Assembly (NCBI GenBank): GCA_029213065.1
Contig: JARGPH010000009.1
Span: 43,610 to 107,609 of the forward strand
DNA length: 64,000 bases
From: Verrucomicrobiales bacterium
GTDB taxonomy: Bacteria; Verrucomicrobiota; Verrucomicrobiia; Verrucomicrobiales; DEV007
Reading direction: 5' to 3'
A program made the translations under genes and the position numbers. Positions 43,649 through 52,469 of the stretch are shown in pieces. The notes under the pieces were generated by a model, which did not search any database, had not been told where the DNA came from, and worked only from the letters and a program-made list of their open reading frames with translations. Numbering within the stretch: the stretch's first letter is position 1; each line of letters opens with the position of its first letter.

Positions 43649-44557
43649 TCAGGCGACTTTTTCGACGGATGGTTTCAGGCCGAGGTTCGCGTAAATCTCG
43701 CGGGTCGCGTGAGACTTGTTCAGCGTGTAGAAATGAATTCCCGCCACGTTGTTTTCCAGCAGATCGGAGCATTGTTGGGTCGCGTAGTGGATTCCCACTT
43801 TTTCAACCGCGTCGGGATCATCACCTCCGCGATTGAGAGCGCGCAGGAGTTTGGCCGGATAGCGGGCACCTGCGGCGAGGTCCGCCATGCGGGCCATACC
43901 CTTCGTCGAAGTCACCGGCATGATACCCGCCACGATAGGAATCGTGATTCCGGCGAGTTCGCAACGATCACGGAAGTCGAGAAAGTCGTCATTGTTGAAA
44001 AAGAGCTGGGTCACAATGTAGTCAGCGCCCTGGTCGACTTTTGCCTTCAGATAATCCATTTCCTTCACCCGGTTCGGGGTTGCGGGGTGACCTTCAGGAA
44101 AACCTGCCACGCCTATTCCGAATCCACGCGGGTCGGGATGGGCATTGAAATGGCGGATGTAACGAACGAGATCGGCGGCGTGCTGAAAGGAGTCGTCTGC
44201 ACGATTGTAGCCGGTCATGCTTTGAGGCGGATCGCCTCCGAGCGCGAGAATATTGCTGACGCCTTCCTCCGCGTAGCGGGCGAGAATTGCTTCGATGTCA
44301 CTTTCCTGATGGCAGACGCAAGTGAGATGGGGAATCGGATCGAGCGTCGTGTTGTTCTTGATGCGGGCAACGAGGTCATTGGTGAGGTCGCGGGTCGTGC
44401 CGCCTGCCCCATACGTCACGCTCACGAAATCCGGCGCGTAGGCCTCCAGTTCAGTGATGGTGGTGTAGAGCGCCTCCGAGGCCTCCGCCGTTTTCGGCGG
44501 GAAAAATTCAAATGAAAGAGTCGGTTTCCCGTCTGCGATGATGTCGTTGATATGCAT
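43649..44557 (-). CDS. metF: methylenetetrahydrofolate reductase
   Basis: Reduces 5,10-methylene-THF to 5-methyl-THF for methionine synthesis. From ATG 44557 the protein has about 302 residues. The Glu of LSFEFFPPKT (near residue 18), FVSVTYGAGGTTRDLT, LGGDPP, and ADYIVTQLFFNNDDFLDF are the family blocks; a FAD-binding TIM barrel is expected. Alternative upstream starts at 44575 (ATG) and 44590 (TTG) exist; the last overlaps the ferredoxin stop. The neighbour is a ferredoxin, which hints at the electron donor. Confidence 0.9.
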   Translation of the reverse strand: MHINDIIADGKPTLSFEFFPPKTAEASEALYTTITELEAYAPDFVSVTYGAGGTTRDLTNDLVARIKNNTTLDPIPHLTCVCHQESDIEAILARYAEEGVSNILALGGDPPQSMTGYNRADDSFQHAADLVRYIRHFNAHPDPRGFGIGVAGFPEGHPATPNRVKEMDYLKAKVDQGADYIVTQLFFNNDDFLDFRDRCELAGITIPIVAGIMPVTSTKGMARMADLAAGARYPAKLLRALNRGGDDPDAVEKVGIHYATQQCSDLLENNVAGIHFYTLNKSHATREIYANLGLKPSVEKVA

Positions 44558-44586
44558 GCCGCGCCAGTTTCGCATGAAACCGGCCT

Positions 44587-44871
44587 TCAAGCATCGACTT
44601 TTGCCAGAGAATTTGCGTCCCTGAAAACGGGCGGATCTTCGGGGCCGTCATCGCCGATTGCCTCGATCGGGCATCCGTCGACGGCGGCCTCACAAAGTCG
44701 GATTTCCTTTGCTGTGACGGGCTGTCGGGCCACGTAGGAGTAGCCGCCGTTGTCTTCGCGGGTGAAAAATTCAGGGGCGTCCTGCCGGCATTGATCGCAG
44801 TCGATGCACATGTCATCGACATAAAATCTGCCGGCAGCGTTCTCTTCGTATCGGTCTTCGTATTCTGCCAT
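44587..44871 (-). CDS. small single-cluster ferredoxin
   Basis: A 94-residue protein with a C-x2-C-x2-C set (C22, C25, C28: MCIDCDQCRQDAPEFF) and C67 in DGCPIEAI, the layout of a monocluster [4Fe-4S] ferredoxin with one modified position. The start is ATG 44871. It is followed within 30 bp by metF on the same strand and is probably co-transcribed. Confidence 0.85.
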   Translation of the reverse strand: MAEYEDRYEENAAGRFYVDDMCIDCDQCRQDAPEFFTREDNGGYSYVARQPVTAKEIRLCEAAVDGCPIEAIGDDGPEDPPVFRDANSLAKVDA

Positions 44872-44915
44872 AGTGAGGTGGCAGATGAATACGAAGCGCT
44901 AGAGAAGTTCTTTCG

Positions 44916-46394
44916 TTATTTCTTCGCCTTCTGCGGCCTGCCGTTCGGCCAGTGGATTTTGTCCAGTGCCGCATACTCCTCATCCGTGAGCATTCCGGCG
45001 GGTCGTACGCCTGAACCCTCTGACTTCGTGAGTTTGTCGCCCAGTTCGGCTCTCGCCGCTTCGGCGTGTTTCATGAGTTCTGCGACTTTCTCCGGATAGT
45101 CTTTCGCGACGTCAGTGGTTTCCGAGGGGTCGAGGGCGAGGTGGTATAGCTCGAGGCCTGACTTGATATTGTCATACCTCACGGGGAGGCCGTTGTCGCC
45201 CTCGAGACCCTCGGGCACAGAGCGATAGCCGTGTGGTAGAATGAGTTTCCAGTTGTCGCTTTGGACCGCCTGCAGTTCGTTCGATCTGAAGTAAAACCAG
45301 TAGGCGTCATGAGGATTCTCAGCTCCCTCTTCGCCTGCGAGAATGGGCCAGATATCCTTTCCGTCGATTTTCCGCTCAGGAAGGTCCGCGTCGATCAGGT
45401 TCGCAAGAGTCGGGAGCAGGTCGATGTTCATGGCCGGTGTCTTGCAGACGGTTCCAGCGGGAATTTTTCCGGGCCAGCGCATCACGCAGGGCTCGCGGAC
45501 GCCACCTTCCCAGACGGTGCCTTTTCCTTCACGGAACTCACCGCTTGAGCCGGCATGGGTGCCGTAGGAAAGCCATGGGCCATTGTCGCTTGTGAAGATA
45601 ACGAGGGTGTTCTCATCGAGACCGTTTGTGGTGATCGCATTGAGAATTTCTCCCACGGACCAGTCGATTTCAGCGATGACATCGCCGTAGATCCCGTTCT
45701 CAGTGGTGCCCGCGAATCGATCGCTGACGAAAAGCGGCACGTGCGGCTGCGGGTGGGGGACGTAGAGGAAGAAGGGATTGGTCCGGTTCCGATTGATGAA
45801 GTCGACCGCTTTCGTGGTAAGCCAGGTCGTCATCATCTTCTGATCGTGTTCGTCGGCGGAGCGGAGACGTTTCGTGCCTTCGAAGAGGGGGAGTGGGGGG
45901 AAGTTCTTCGAGGTGGGGTGCTGTGGCCACATGTCGTTGGAGTAGGGGATTCCGAAATACTCATCAAAGCCATTGTTGGTCGGGAGAAATTTCTCGTGAT
46001 CACCGAGGTGCCACTTTCCAAACATGCCCGTGGCATAGCCTTTCGATTTGAAGACTTCAGGGAGAAGCGTTTCTTCGGGGTTGATCCCGATGCGGCTGCC
46101 CGGCCCGAGAGCGCCGTTGATTCCGACGCGATTCGAATAGCAACCTGTCAGGAGTCCTGTCCGCGAAGCTGAGCAGACCGGCTGCGAAGCATACCACTGC
46201 GTGAAAAGGCGGCCTTCCTTCGCCATGCGGTCGATGTTGGGGGTTTCGTAGCCGACCGCGCCGTTCGGTCCGATGTCGCCGAATCCCTGATCATCGGTGA
46301 AAATAATGACGACATTCGGCGGTCGATCTTCGGCGGAGGTATCCAAAACGAACGCTGCGACAGCAGCGATGAGTAGTGTGAAGAATTTGGTCAT
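44916..46394 (-). CDS. exported sulfatase (arylsulfatase family)
   Basis: A 492-residue protein with a signal peptide (1-21). The first metal-binding pair is DD at 34-35 (IIFTDDQGFGDIG). The formylglycine site is C74 in CSASRTGLLTG; the C-x-A-S-R form is accepted by formylglycine-generating enzymes. FGKWHLGDH and TSDNGPW complete the active site. It should hydrolyse sulfate esters, such as those of algal polysaccharides, as is common in Verrucomicrobia. No FGE-type maturase is in the window. Confidence 0.92.
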   Translation of the reverse strand: MTKFFTLLIAAVAAFVLDTSAEDRPPNVVIIFTDDQGFGDIGPNGAVGYETPNIDRMAKEGRLFTQWYASQPVCSASRTGLLTGCYSNRVGINGALGPGSRIGINPEETLLPEVFKSKGYATGMFGKWHLGDHEKFLPTNNGFDEYFGIPYSNDMWPQHPTSKNFPPLPLFEGTKRLRSADEHDQKMMTTWLTTKAVDFINRNRTNPFFLYVPHPQPHVPLFVSDRFAGTTENGIYGDVIAEIDWSVGEILNAITTNGLDENTLVIFTSDNGPWLSYGTHAGSSGEFREGKGTVWEGGVREPCVMRWPGKIPAGTVCKTPAMNIDLLPTLANLIDADLPERKIDGKDIWPILAGEEGAENPHDAYWFYFRSNELQAVQSDNWKLILPHGYRSVPEGLEGDNGLPVRYDNIKSGLELYHLALDPSETTDVAKDYPEKVAELMKHAEAARAELGDKLTKSEGSGVRPAGMLTDEEYAALDKIHWPNGRPQKAKK

Positions 46395-46510
46395 AAGAAT
46401 GGTTGGAAAACGCAGATGGATTTTCTATCATACAATCAACTCCTTCGCTAAGACTCAAAAACACGGGAAACCGTGACTCAGATTCGGTGCGGTTCTCTCG
46501 TTCTCCTCTT

Positions 46511-46948
46511 ATGAAATCGTTCATTTTCCCCCTGTTCATCGCTGTTGCCGCGGCGGTCCTGTCTTCACCTGTGACTGTCGAAGCTCAGTCCCGTTTCGGA
46601 TTCTCGAGAGATATTCGGCAGCAGCAGAAGATGTTGCGCCGTCAGAGCTATCGACCGCATATCAAAGTGGTCCGTCCACGGGGAGCAGATCGTCGACTTG
46701 ATGCGAGTGGGCGTCACCGCTACGACTTCTACGTGAAACGTGGTTGGGTTTCCAAAATTGAGATTCGCTCGGGACTGAAGGTCGTGAAAACCATTCCGGT
46801 TGGCCGGTCCCGGTCGGGACAGGGAACTTTCACCTTATCCTCAGCCGATGTGGCAAAGATAAAGCGGGGCTTTAAATTATGGGCCTGGCAGGGGCAGGGT
46901 GGCTACCAGTCTTTGCACGGGGAATCGATCGGCTACACTCTGCACTGA
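46511..46948 (+). CDS. small exported basic protein of unknown function
   Basis: A 145-residue protein starting MKSFIFPLFIAVAAAVLSSP with a signal peptide ending near EAQS. The mature part is Arg/Lys-rich (QQQKMLRRQSYRPHIKVVRP, DFYVKRGWVSKIEIRSGLKV) and ends in a beta-rich domain. Three in-frame upstream residue blocks back to 46403 have no signal-peptide character, so the start at 46511 is chosen. It ends 22 bp before the ATPase gene. Confidence 0.65.
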   Translation: MKSFIFPLFIAVAAAVLSSPVTVEAQSRFGFSRDIRQQQKMLRRQSYRPHIKVVRPRGADRRLDASGRHRYDFYVKRGWVSKIEIRSGLKVVKTIPVGRSRSGQGTFTLSSADVAKIKRGFKLWAWQGQGGYQSLHGESIGYTLH

Positions 46949-46970
46949 TCCCCTTTACCCTTTTATCATC

Positions 46971-49406
46971 ATGGAAATTCGCACAGAAGATTACGAAAAA
47001 CTAGGCAAGTTCTACCTCGGACGGGAATACGACCTTGGGGAAAAAGAACTCGAGGATGAACTGGTTCTCTATGATTCCAAAGACCTCGTCACCCATGGCG
47101 TCGTTCTCGGAATGACAGGGTCGGGTAAGACCGGTCTCTGCATCGGTTTACTCGAAGAGGCGGCGATGGACAATGTCCCTGCGATCGTGATCGATCCGAA
47201 AGGGGATATCGCGAACCTGCTCCTCACTTTTCCGAATCTCGCTCCGGAGGATTTTCGTCCCTGGATCAATGAGGATGATGCCCAGAAAAAGGGGATCACG
47301 CCTGATGAGCACGCCGCCAACACCGCTGAGATGTGGAAAAAAGGGCTCGCGAGCTGGGGACAGGGGCCTGAGCGAATTCAAGCGTTCCGCGATAAAATCG
47401 ACATGGCGGTTTACACGCCGGGATCGAGCGCAGGTCTCCCGGTCTCGATCCTGAGCTCGCTCGATGTCCCTGAATTCGAAGTCCTCGATGATGCGGAAGC
47501 TTTCGGCGAGCGGATCGAATCGACCGTTTCGAGTTTGCTCTCACTCGTGGGCAGTGAAGCGGATCCGATTCAGGATCCCGAGCACATTCTCATGTCTAAC
47601 ATTTTCGCCCATTGCTGGAAAGCGGGGCAGGGAGTGACCCTCGAAAGTCTCATCACCCATCTGCAGGTGCCGCCTTTTCAGAAAATCGGGGTGATGGATC
47701 TCGACACGGTTTGTCCTGAAAAGGATCGACGTGCCCTTGCGATGAAAATGAATAATCTTCTCGCCTCACCCGGATTCTCAAGCTGGCTCGAAGGGGAACC
47801 GCTCAACATTAAGCGAATGCTCCACACTGAGGAAGGGAAGCCGCGCATTTCCATTTTCTCGATTGCCCATCTCAGTGACTCCGAGCGGATGTTCTTCGTA
47901 TCGCTGCTTCTCAACCAGATGCTCGGGTGGATGCGGTCGCAGTCGGGAACGACGAGTTTGAGAGCGCTCCTCTACATGGATGAAATCTATGGTTATCTGC
48001 CGCCCTCGGCGATGCCTCCGTCGAAGAAGCCGATGATGACGATGCTGAAGCAGGCACGGGCCTTCGGTCTCGGGGTCCTTCTCGCAACGCAGAACCCTGT
48101 CGATCTTGACTACAAGGCGCTCTCGAATATCGGAACGTGGTGGCTCGGGAGACTCCAAACGGAACGCGACAAGGCGCGTGTTCTCGATGGCCTCGAGGGG
48201 GCTGCCGCGGACAATGATGGTGGTTTTGATAGAGGGAAAATGGAGCAGCTTCTCGCAGGGCTCGGGAGCCGTGTTTTCCTGATGAATAATGTGCACGAGG
48301 GTGCTCCCGTCGTCTTTCATGTGCGCTGGGTCATGAGTTATCTCACCGGCCCCCTTGCACGACGTCAGATTAAAAAATTGATGGATGTGAAGCGCAAGGC
48401 GCTAGCAGCGATTGCCGCGGCGGCACCGACTCCTGCGGTGGAAGTTCCCAAGCCGGCCGCTCCTCAGAAGTTGCGTCCGAGATTGCCGCGTGGTGCCGAT
48501 GATTTCTTTATCCCGGTTGGTCCCAATGTTCCGCCAGAGGAGATCAATTACGTGCCTGCGGTCATTCAAGTCGGGGAGGTGCGCTATCAGGACAGTAAAA
48601 AAGGCATTTCCGGAACCGAGGATGTCGCGATGATCAATAAGCTCGACGGCGAGTCGGGCATGGTGGACTGGTCGCAGTCGATGGAGCTTCCGAACGGACT
48701 TCAAGTGAGTCAGCTCGGCCGGGATCCCCTTGCCGGTGCTGCCTTTTCCGAGCTTCCTCAGTCGATGCTGGAAACGAAGATGTGGTCCGGGTTGAAGAAG
48801 GAGCTCGTTGATTATCTCTACGGGAATCACACGATTACGATTTTCAAAAGTCCGCTCACGGGAATGTATTCGAACCTGGGGGAGAGCGAAGGTGACTTCC
48901 GCGCCCGCCTCGTCCACGCCGCGCACGAGCTGCGCGATGAGAAGGTCGATGAGCTTCAGGACTCCTACGAGAAGAAGATTGAGGCCATGGAATCGCGTAT
49001 CGCCAAGGCGATGGACGTTGTCGACGAGCAGGCCGCTCAGGCGAGCAGCGCGAAGATGGACACCGCGATGCGGATTGGGGGAACGATCTTGAGTGCTGTC
49101 CTCGGCCGTAAGATCAGCTCCCGCAGTCGCAGTGCCATGAGCGGTGCTTCGAGGGCGTGGAAAGAGAGTCGCGACGTTTCCCGGGCGAAAGATAAAGTGG
49201 AAGATTACAAAGACGATCTCGATGAACTTGAGCGCGAGTGTGAAGAGGCTGTCGAGGAGTTGAAAGAGGCAATGGATCCCATGGTCGAAAAACTCGAAAC
49301 GATCAGCCTTTCACCTCTTAAGAAAAACTGTTCCGCAAAATCAGTCGGAATCGTCTGGATGCCCTACCGCACCAATCCTCAACCCCAGCTGGGTGCTGCG
49401 TGGTAG
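46971..49406 (+). CDS. HerA/DUF87-type ATPase with C-terminal coiled coil
   Basis: An 811-residue protein. Walker A is GMTGSGKTGLCI at about 47-54, then AIVIDPKGDIANLL; the Walker B is LYMDEIYGYLPPSAMPPSKK, and the sensor/arginine-finger region is GVLLATQNPVDLDYKALSNI. This matches the HerA/VirB4-like FtsK-HerA superfamily. The C-terminal ~200 residues form a long charged coiled coil (EKKIEAMESRIAKAMDVVDE). No NurA-like nuclease is adjacent, so its role is open; conserved stand-alone members occur in many phyla. Start chosen at ATG 46971. Confidence 0.82.
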   Translation: MEIRTEDYEKLGKFYLGREYDLGEKELEDELVLYDSKDLVTHGVVLGMTGSGKTGLCIGLLEEAAMDNVPAIVIDPKGDIANLLLTFPNLAPEDFRPWINEDDAQKKGITPDEHAANTAEMWKKGLASWGQGPERIQAFRDKIDMAVYTPGSSAGLPVSILSSLDVPEFEVLDDAEAFGERIESTVSSLLSLVGSEADPIQDPEHILMSNIFAHCWKAGQGVTLESLITHLQVPPFQKIGVMDLDTVCPEKDRRALAMKMNNLLASPGFSSWLEGEPLNIKRMLHTEEGKPRISIFSIAHLSDSERMFFVSLLLNQMLGWMRSQSGTTSLRALLYMDEIYGYLPPSAMPPSKKPMMTMLKQARAFGLGVLLATQNPVDLDYKALSNIGTWWLGRLQTERDKARVLDGLEGAAADNDGGFDRGKMEQLLAGLGSRVFLMNNVHEGAPVVFHVRWVMSYLTGPLARRQIKKLMDVKRKALAAIAAAAPTPAVEVPKPAAPQKLRPRLPRGADDFFIPVGPNVPPEEINYVPAVIQVGEVRYQDSKKGISGTEDVAMINKLDGESGMVDWSQSMELPNGLQVSQLGRDPLAGAAFSELPQSMLETKMWSGLKKELVDYLYGNHTITIFKSPLTGMYSNLGESEGDFRARLVHAAHELRDEKVDELQDSYEKKIEAMESRIAKAMDVVDEQAAQASSAKMDTAMRIGGTILSAVLGRKISSRSRSAMSGASRAWKESRDVSRAKDKVEDYKDDLDELERECEEAVEELKEAMDPMVEKLETISLSPLKKNCSAKSVGIVWMPYRTNPQPQLGAAW

Positions 49407-49421
49407 GTCGAGGCAAAAGGT

Positions 49422-49452
49422 AACAGGGTCAGGTGCATGACCTGACCCTGTT
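49422..49452. repeat. perfect 13-bp palindrome, two inverted copies of the dispersed repeat
   Basis: AACAGGGTCAGGT (49422-49434) and ACCTGACCCTGTT (49440-49452) are exactly complementary around the loop GCATG. Single arms of the same sequence occur at 13806 and 38115. It follows the ATPase stop by 15 bp and may also act as a terminator, although no strong T-run follows. Confidence 0.65.
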
Positions 49453-49840
49453 TGATATGGTTTGGGACAGTCCTATCTCAGAGACTGTCGTTGTCGCAGT
49501 GCTCCCGGCTTTCGGTAGCGCCTTGAATGTCAGTGATATCCGGTAAGCGGATCCGGTCGTTCAAATCGCTTGCATGGAGGATTCGGAGAAGGTAATTTTC
49601 GTTTCTTCCAATACGCACGCCTGGCGGCTTCTTCCTCTCACGCAGTTACTTTCCCGTCTCCTTATCGGGCCGCCTTCACGATTGCAGCAAGCATCGCTTC
49701 GCTGAAATACTTCGTTTTCCGAAAGCTGTCTTTTCTGCTTCCTGTTTAGCTGCGTTGGTCTCGTGCCGGTTGGCAAACGAAGTGGTCTTCCACTGCTAAA
49801 TGCCATCAGATTGAAAACCTCCCGATACACTGTTCCTTCG
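49453..49840. other. intergenic region before the deiminase gene
   Basis: About 390 bp with no supported gene. Open frames on both strands here lack start sites, signal peptides or family resemblance. The 49.5-49.75 kb part is pyrimidine-rich on the plus strand. No RNA gene recognised. Confidence 0.35.
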
Positions 49841-51082
49841 ATGCCGCTGCTCGTGATCTCAAAGCAGGTGGGGTTTGCGCTTTCTGTCATCCTCGCCTTT
49901 CTGGCGGGAACCCATTGGTCGCTGCGCCCGTCTGTGGATGAAGAGAATGATTCGGAAGCGCCCCTGAGCAGATTCACGGCACCGGTGAACCGTTATGGTG
50001 TGGCACGATCAGAGCCCGAAGACTTCTTTCCTGTTTCGGAGTTTCGTCAACAGGCGGCTATCATTCTGGGGTGTCATGGAGAGATTAACAGCAATCCTCA
50101 GTTGTACGTCGAGATCGCGAAGGCAATCGGGGGGCGAACCCCTCTTTTCGGATTTGTGAGCACTAACGAACAGGCTGCAAACGGCGTCGATTTATTGAGG
50201 CGCAGCGGTCTACCGGATGAGGCGATTCGATTTGTGGTTGTTCCATCAGACTCAATCTGGATTAGAGATTATTCGCCATTTATGGTCCGTCGTCAGGATA
50301 ACTCGATTTCACTCGTCGATGCCCGTTACGTGCCGGCTGGCGGGCAGGAGAATGTCAGAGTTTCTGATGATGAGGTCGCCTCTCACTTTGCCTCAATGCT
50401 GGGCCTTCCGATTCGCTCAATGCCCATTTTGCTCGATGGAGGAAACCTGTTAAGCAATGGTGATGGAATCGTGCTTTCAACGGCTTTGCCGATTCTGACG
50501 AATCGGCGCTATGGATATTCTGCGGATCAGGTTAGTGATATTATTTGCGATATGCTGGGCGCGCGGCTCTGGGGGTATGTTCCTCCGCTGGAGGGCGAGC
50601 CCACGGGGCACATCGACATGTTTGCCACGATTCTGGCCAAAAACATTCTCGTGTTGGGAGAGATCGACAGGCGTTTGGACCCGGTCAACAGTGCTCGTCT
50701 CGACCTTGCTGCAGGGAACTTCAAATCGATGAACAGTTCTCTCGGTCCGCTGCAGGTAACGCGAATCCCCATGCCGCCGAAGGTGAACAACCTGTGGAGA
50801 TCCTATACCAATGTGATTATGGCGAACGGTGTTCTTCTAATGCCGTCCTACAGTGATGTTGATCGGGAGATTGAAGACAAAGCAGAGGAGATTTACAGGG
50901 GCCTTCTCCCGGGATGGGAGATCCGGCGAATCAACTGCGATACCCTCGTGAGAAGGCAGGGGCAGCTGCATTGCATCAGCTACAATTTGCCGAAATACAT
51001 CGATCTCAAAGGCCTCTATGAGAGCGCTTATCCCGTCGACCCTTCAACGAATACCTTTCGGGGGATGAAGCGGTCGTCGTGA
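49841..51082 (+). CDS. exported agmatine deiminase/peptidylarginine deiminase-like protein
   Basis: About 413 residues from ATG 49841 (MPLLVISKQVGFALSVILAF), where the first 30 residues form a signal anchor or uncleaved signal. The guanidino-modifying fold is indicated by WIRDYSPFMV (substrate Asp), LDGGN, PTGHIDMFA (catalytic His) and GQLHCISYN (catalytic Cys), the set of the PAD_porph/AguA family. Most bacterial members are cytoplasmic, so the anchor is unusual. Substrate could be agmatine or peptidyl-arginine. An upstream GTG (49763) would put the anchor internally. Confidence 0.8.
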   Translation: MPLLVISKQVGFALSVILAFLAGTHWSLRPSVDEENDSEAPLSRFTAPVNRYGVARSEPEDFFPVSEFRQQAAIILGCHGEINSNPQLYVEIAKAIGGRTPLFGFVSTNEQAANGVDLLRRSGLPDEAIRFVVVPSDSIWIRDYSPFMVRRQDNSISLVDARYVPAGGQENVRVSDDEVASHFASMLGLPIRSMPILLDGGNLLSNGDGIVLSTALPILTNRRYGYSADQVSDIICDMLGARLWGYVPPLEGEPTGHIDMFATILAKNILVLGEIDRRLDPVNSARLDLAAGNFKSMNSSLGPLQVTRIPMPPKVNNLWRSYTNVIMANGVLLMPSYSDVDREIEDKAEEIYRGLLPGWEIRRINCDTLVRRQGQLHCISYNLPKYIDLKGLYESAYPVDPSTNTFRGMKRSS

Positions 51083-51137
51083 CTCGCGTTTCCGGATTCT
51101 CAACGATCGTATCAACACCGGGGTGGCAAAGCAATGC

Positions 51138-51584
51138 TCACTCCCAGCTCACCTCGGTCTTCACCGAGTTCGCGAGAAAGCACTCGTGATGCGCTTTCCG
51201 GTGAAGGTTTTCGATGTCTTCGGGTGATGGAATTTTTTCTCCGGAAAAGGTGACCTTCGGATTCATGACCACTTTCGCGAGCCAGGGTTTTCCGTTCTCG
51301 CCTTTTTCGAGATGGCCGATCGCGCTGTCTTCGTAGCTGTCGACGACAAATCCGCTCATCGAGGCAATCGCGAGAAAGGTGAGCATGTGGCAGCTCGTGA
51401 GTGCGGCGGTGAAGGCTTCCTCAGGATCAGTGCAATCAGCGTCTCCCAGATAGGCCGGTGCTGCGGAGCCACTCAGGCTTTGTCCGCTGCGGGGGAAAGA
51501 CCAGGTGTGTTTCCGTGGAAATTCTTTGTATCCAAATCCACTGTCACCGCGTTTCCAGGTCAGGGTCGTTTTATGTTCGCTCAT
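51138..51584 (-). CDS. OsmC-family protein
   Basis: A 148-residue protein. The two cysteines of OsmC/Ohr peroxidases are present: C65 or nearby in LTSCHMLTFLAIAS and the distal one in AHHECFLANSV. It begins KTTLTWKRGD, as in OsmC-like proteins that reduce organic hydroperoxides. Start ATG 51584. It is convergent with the deiminase gene and divergent from the esterase gene. Confidence 0.9.
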   Translation of the reverse strand: MSEHKTTLTWKRGDSGFGYKEFPRKHTWSFPRSGQSLSGSAAPAYLGDADCTDPEEAFTAALTSCHMLTFLAIASMSGFVVDSYEDSAIGHLEKGENGKPWLAKVVMNPKVTFSGEKIPSPEDIENLHRKAHHECFLANSVKTEVSWE

Positions 51585-51727
51585 GTATATGGATCGGGGG
51601 AAACGAGAGGGGAATCAATCGCGATTTCGGAAATCCTGTCGGATCGTCGGAAATGGGCTCTTCGCTGGTTCCACCGGTGCCGGCTTTTTTTTGTGGCGTG
51701 GAATTCTGATTACGCTAGGCTTTCGTC

Positions 51728-52456
51728 ATGAAGCTCCCCGCCTTTCCGGTGATATTAAGTATCTTGTTAGTCGCTTTTGCGCCGGTGATTCGGGCGGATC
51801 AAACACCGGAGCAGTTTGAGGTGCCTGTGACGGCCCCGGAAGGGCTCAAGTTTCTGCTTTCGCTTCCGGACGGTTACGAGGCGGATAAAGAGAAGGCGTG
51901 GCCGCTCATGGTTTTCCTGCACGGTGCCGGTGAGCGCGGTGATAATCTCGATTTGGTAAAGGTCCATGGCCCGCCGAAACGAGTCGAGGCGGGAGAGAAG
52001 TTTCCCTTCATCCTCGCATCACCTCAGTGTCCTGCCGGTAGTTGGTGGAGTGATGAACCGGTTCTCGAATTGATCGATCATCTGGAGTCGACCTACCGAG
52101 TCGACAAGACGCGAATCTATCTAACGGGACTCAGTATGGGCGGATACGGAACCTGGCATTTTGCGACAAAGGCACCGAAACGTTTCGCAGCCATTGCTCC
52201 CGTCTGCGGGGGAGGGATTCCCTACAAGATGCAGTTTATTCCCCATCTGCCGGTCTGGGCATTTCACGGCGGGCAGGACAGTGTCGTGCCGCTGGATGAG
52301 TCTGCGCGCCTCATCAAAATTTTAAGAAAAAACTCGAATAGCGGTGCAAAACTGACCGTCTATCCGAAAGCGAATCACGATTCGTGGACAGAAACGTACG
52401 ACAACCCCGAGTTGTATAAGTGGTTTTTGTCGAAATCATTAACACCCAATCAGTGA
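51728..52456 (+). CDS. exported alpha/beta-hydrolase (esterase/peptidase-like)
   Basis: A 242-residue protein with a signal peptide (1-22, LSILLVAFAPVIRA). The catalytic Ser is in GLSMGGYGTWHFA, the Asp is in FHGGQDSVVPLDE, and the His is in KANHDSWTE, a full triad. The N-terminal strand MVFLHGAGERGDNLD holds the oxyanion loop. The nearest families are the prolyl-oligopeptidase-like and PHB-depolymerase-like esterases seen in PVC bacteria. First of three genes packed within 15 bp of each other. Confidence 0.85.
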   Translation: MKLPAFPVILSILLVAFAPVIRADQTPEQFEVPVTAPEGLKFLLSLPDGYEADKEKAWPLMVFLHGAGERGDNLDLVKVHGPPKRVEAGEKFPFILASPQCPAGSWWSDEPVLELIDHLESTYRVDKTRIYLTGLSMGGYGTWHFATKAPKRFAAIAPVCGGGIPYKMQFIPHLPVWAFHGGQDSVVPLDESARLIKILRKNSNSGAKLTVYPKANHDSWTETYDNPELYKWFLSKSLTPNQ

Positions 52457-52469
52457 GCCCCCGGGAGAC

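Noticed and set aside
49561..49977. 138-codon minus-strand frame before the deiminase gene
   Set aside because: It overlaps the deiminase start and has no recognisable domain or ribosome-binding site.
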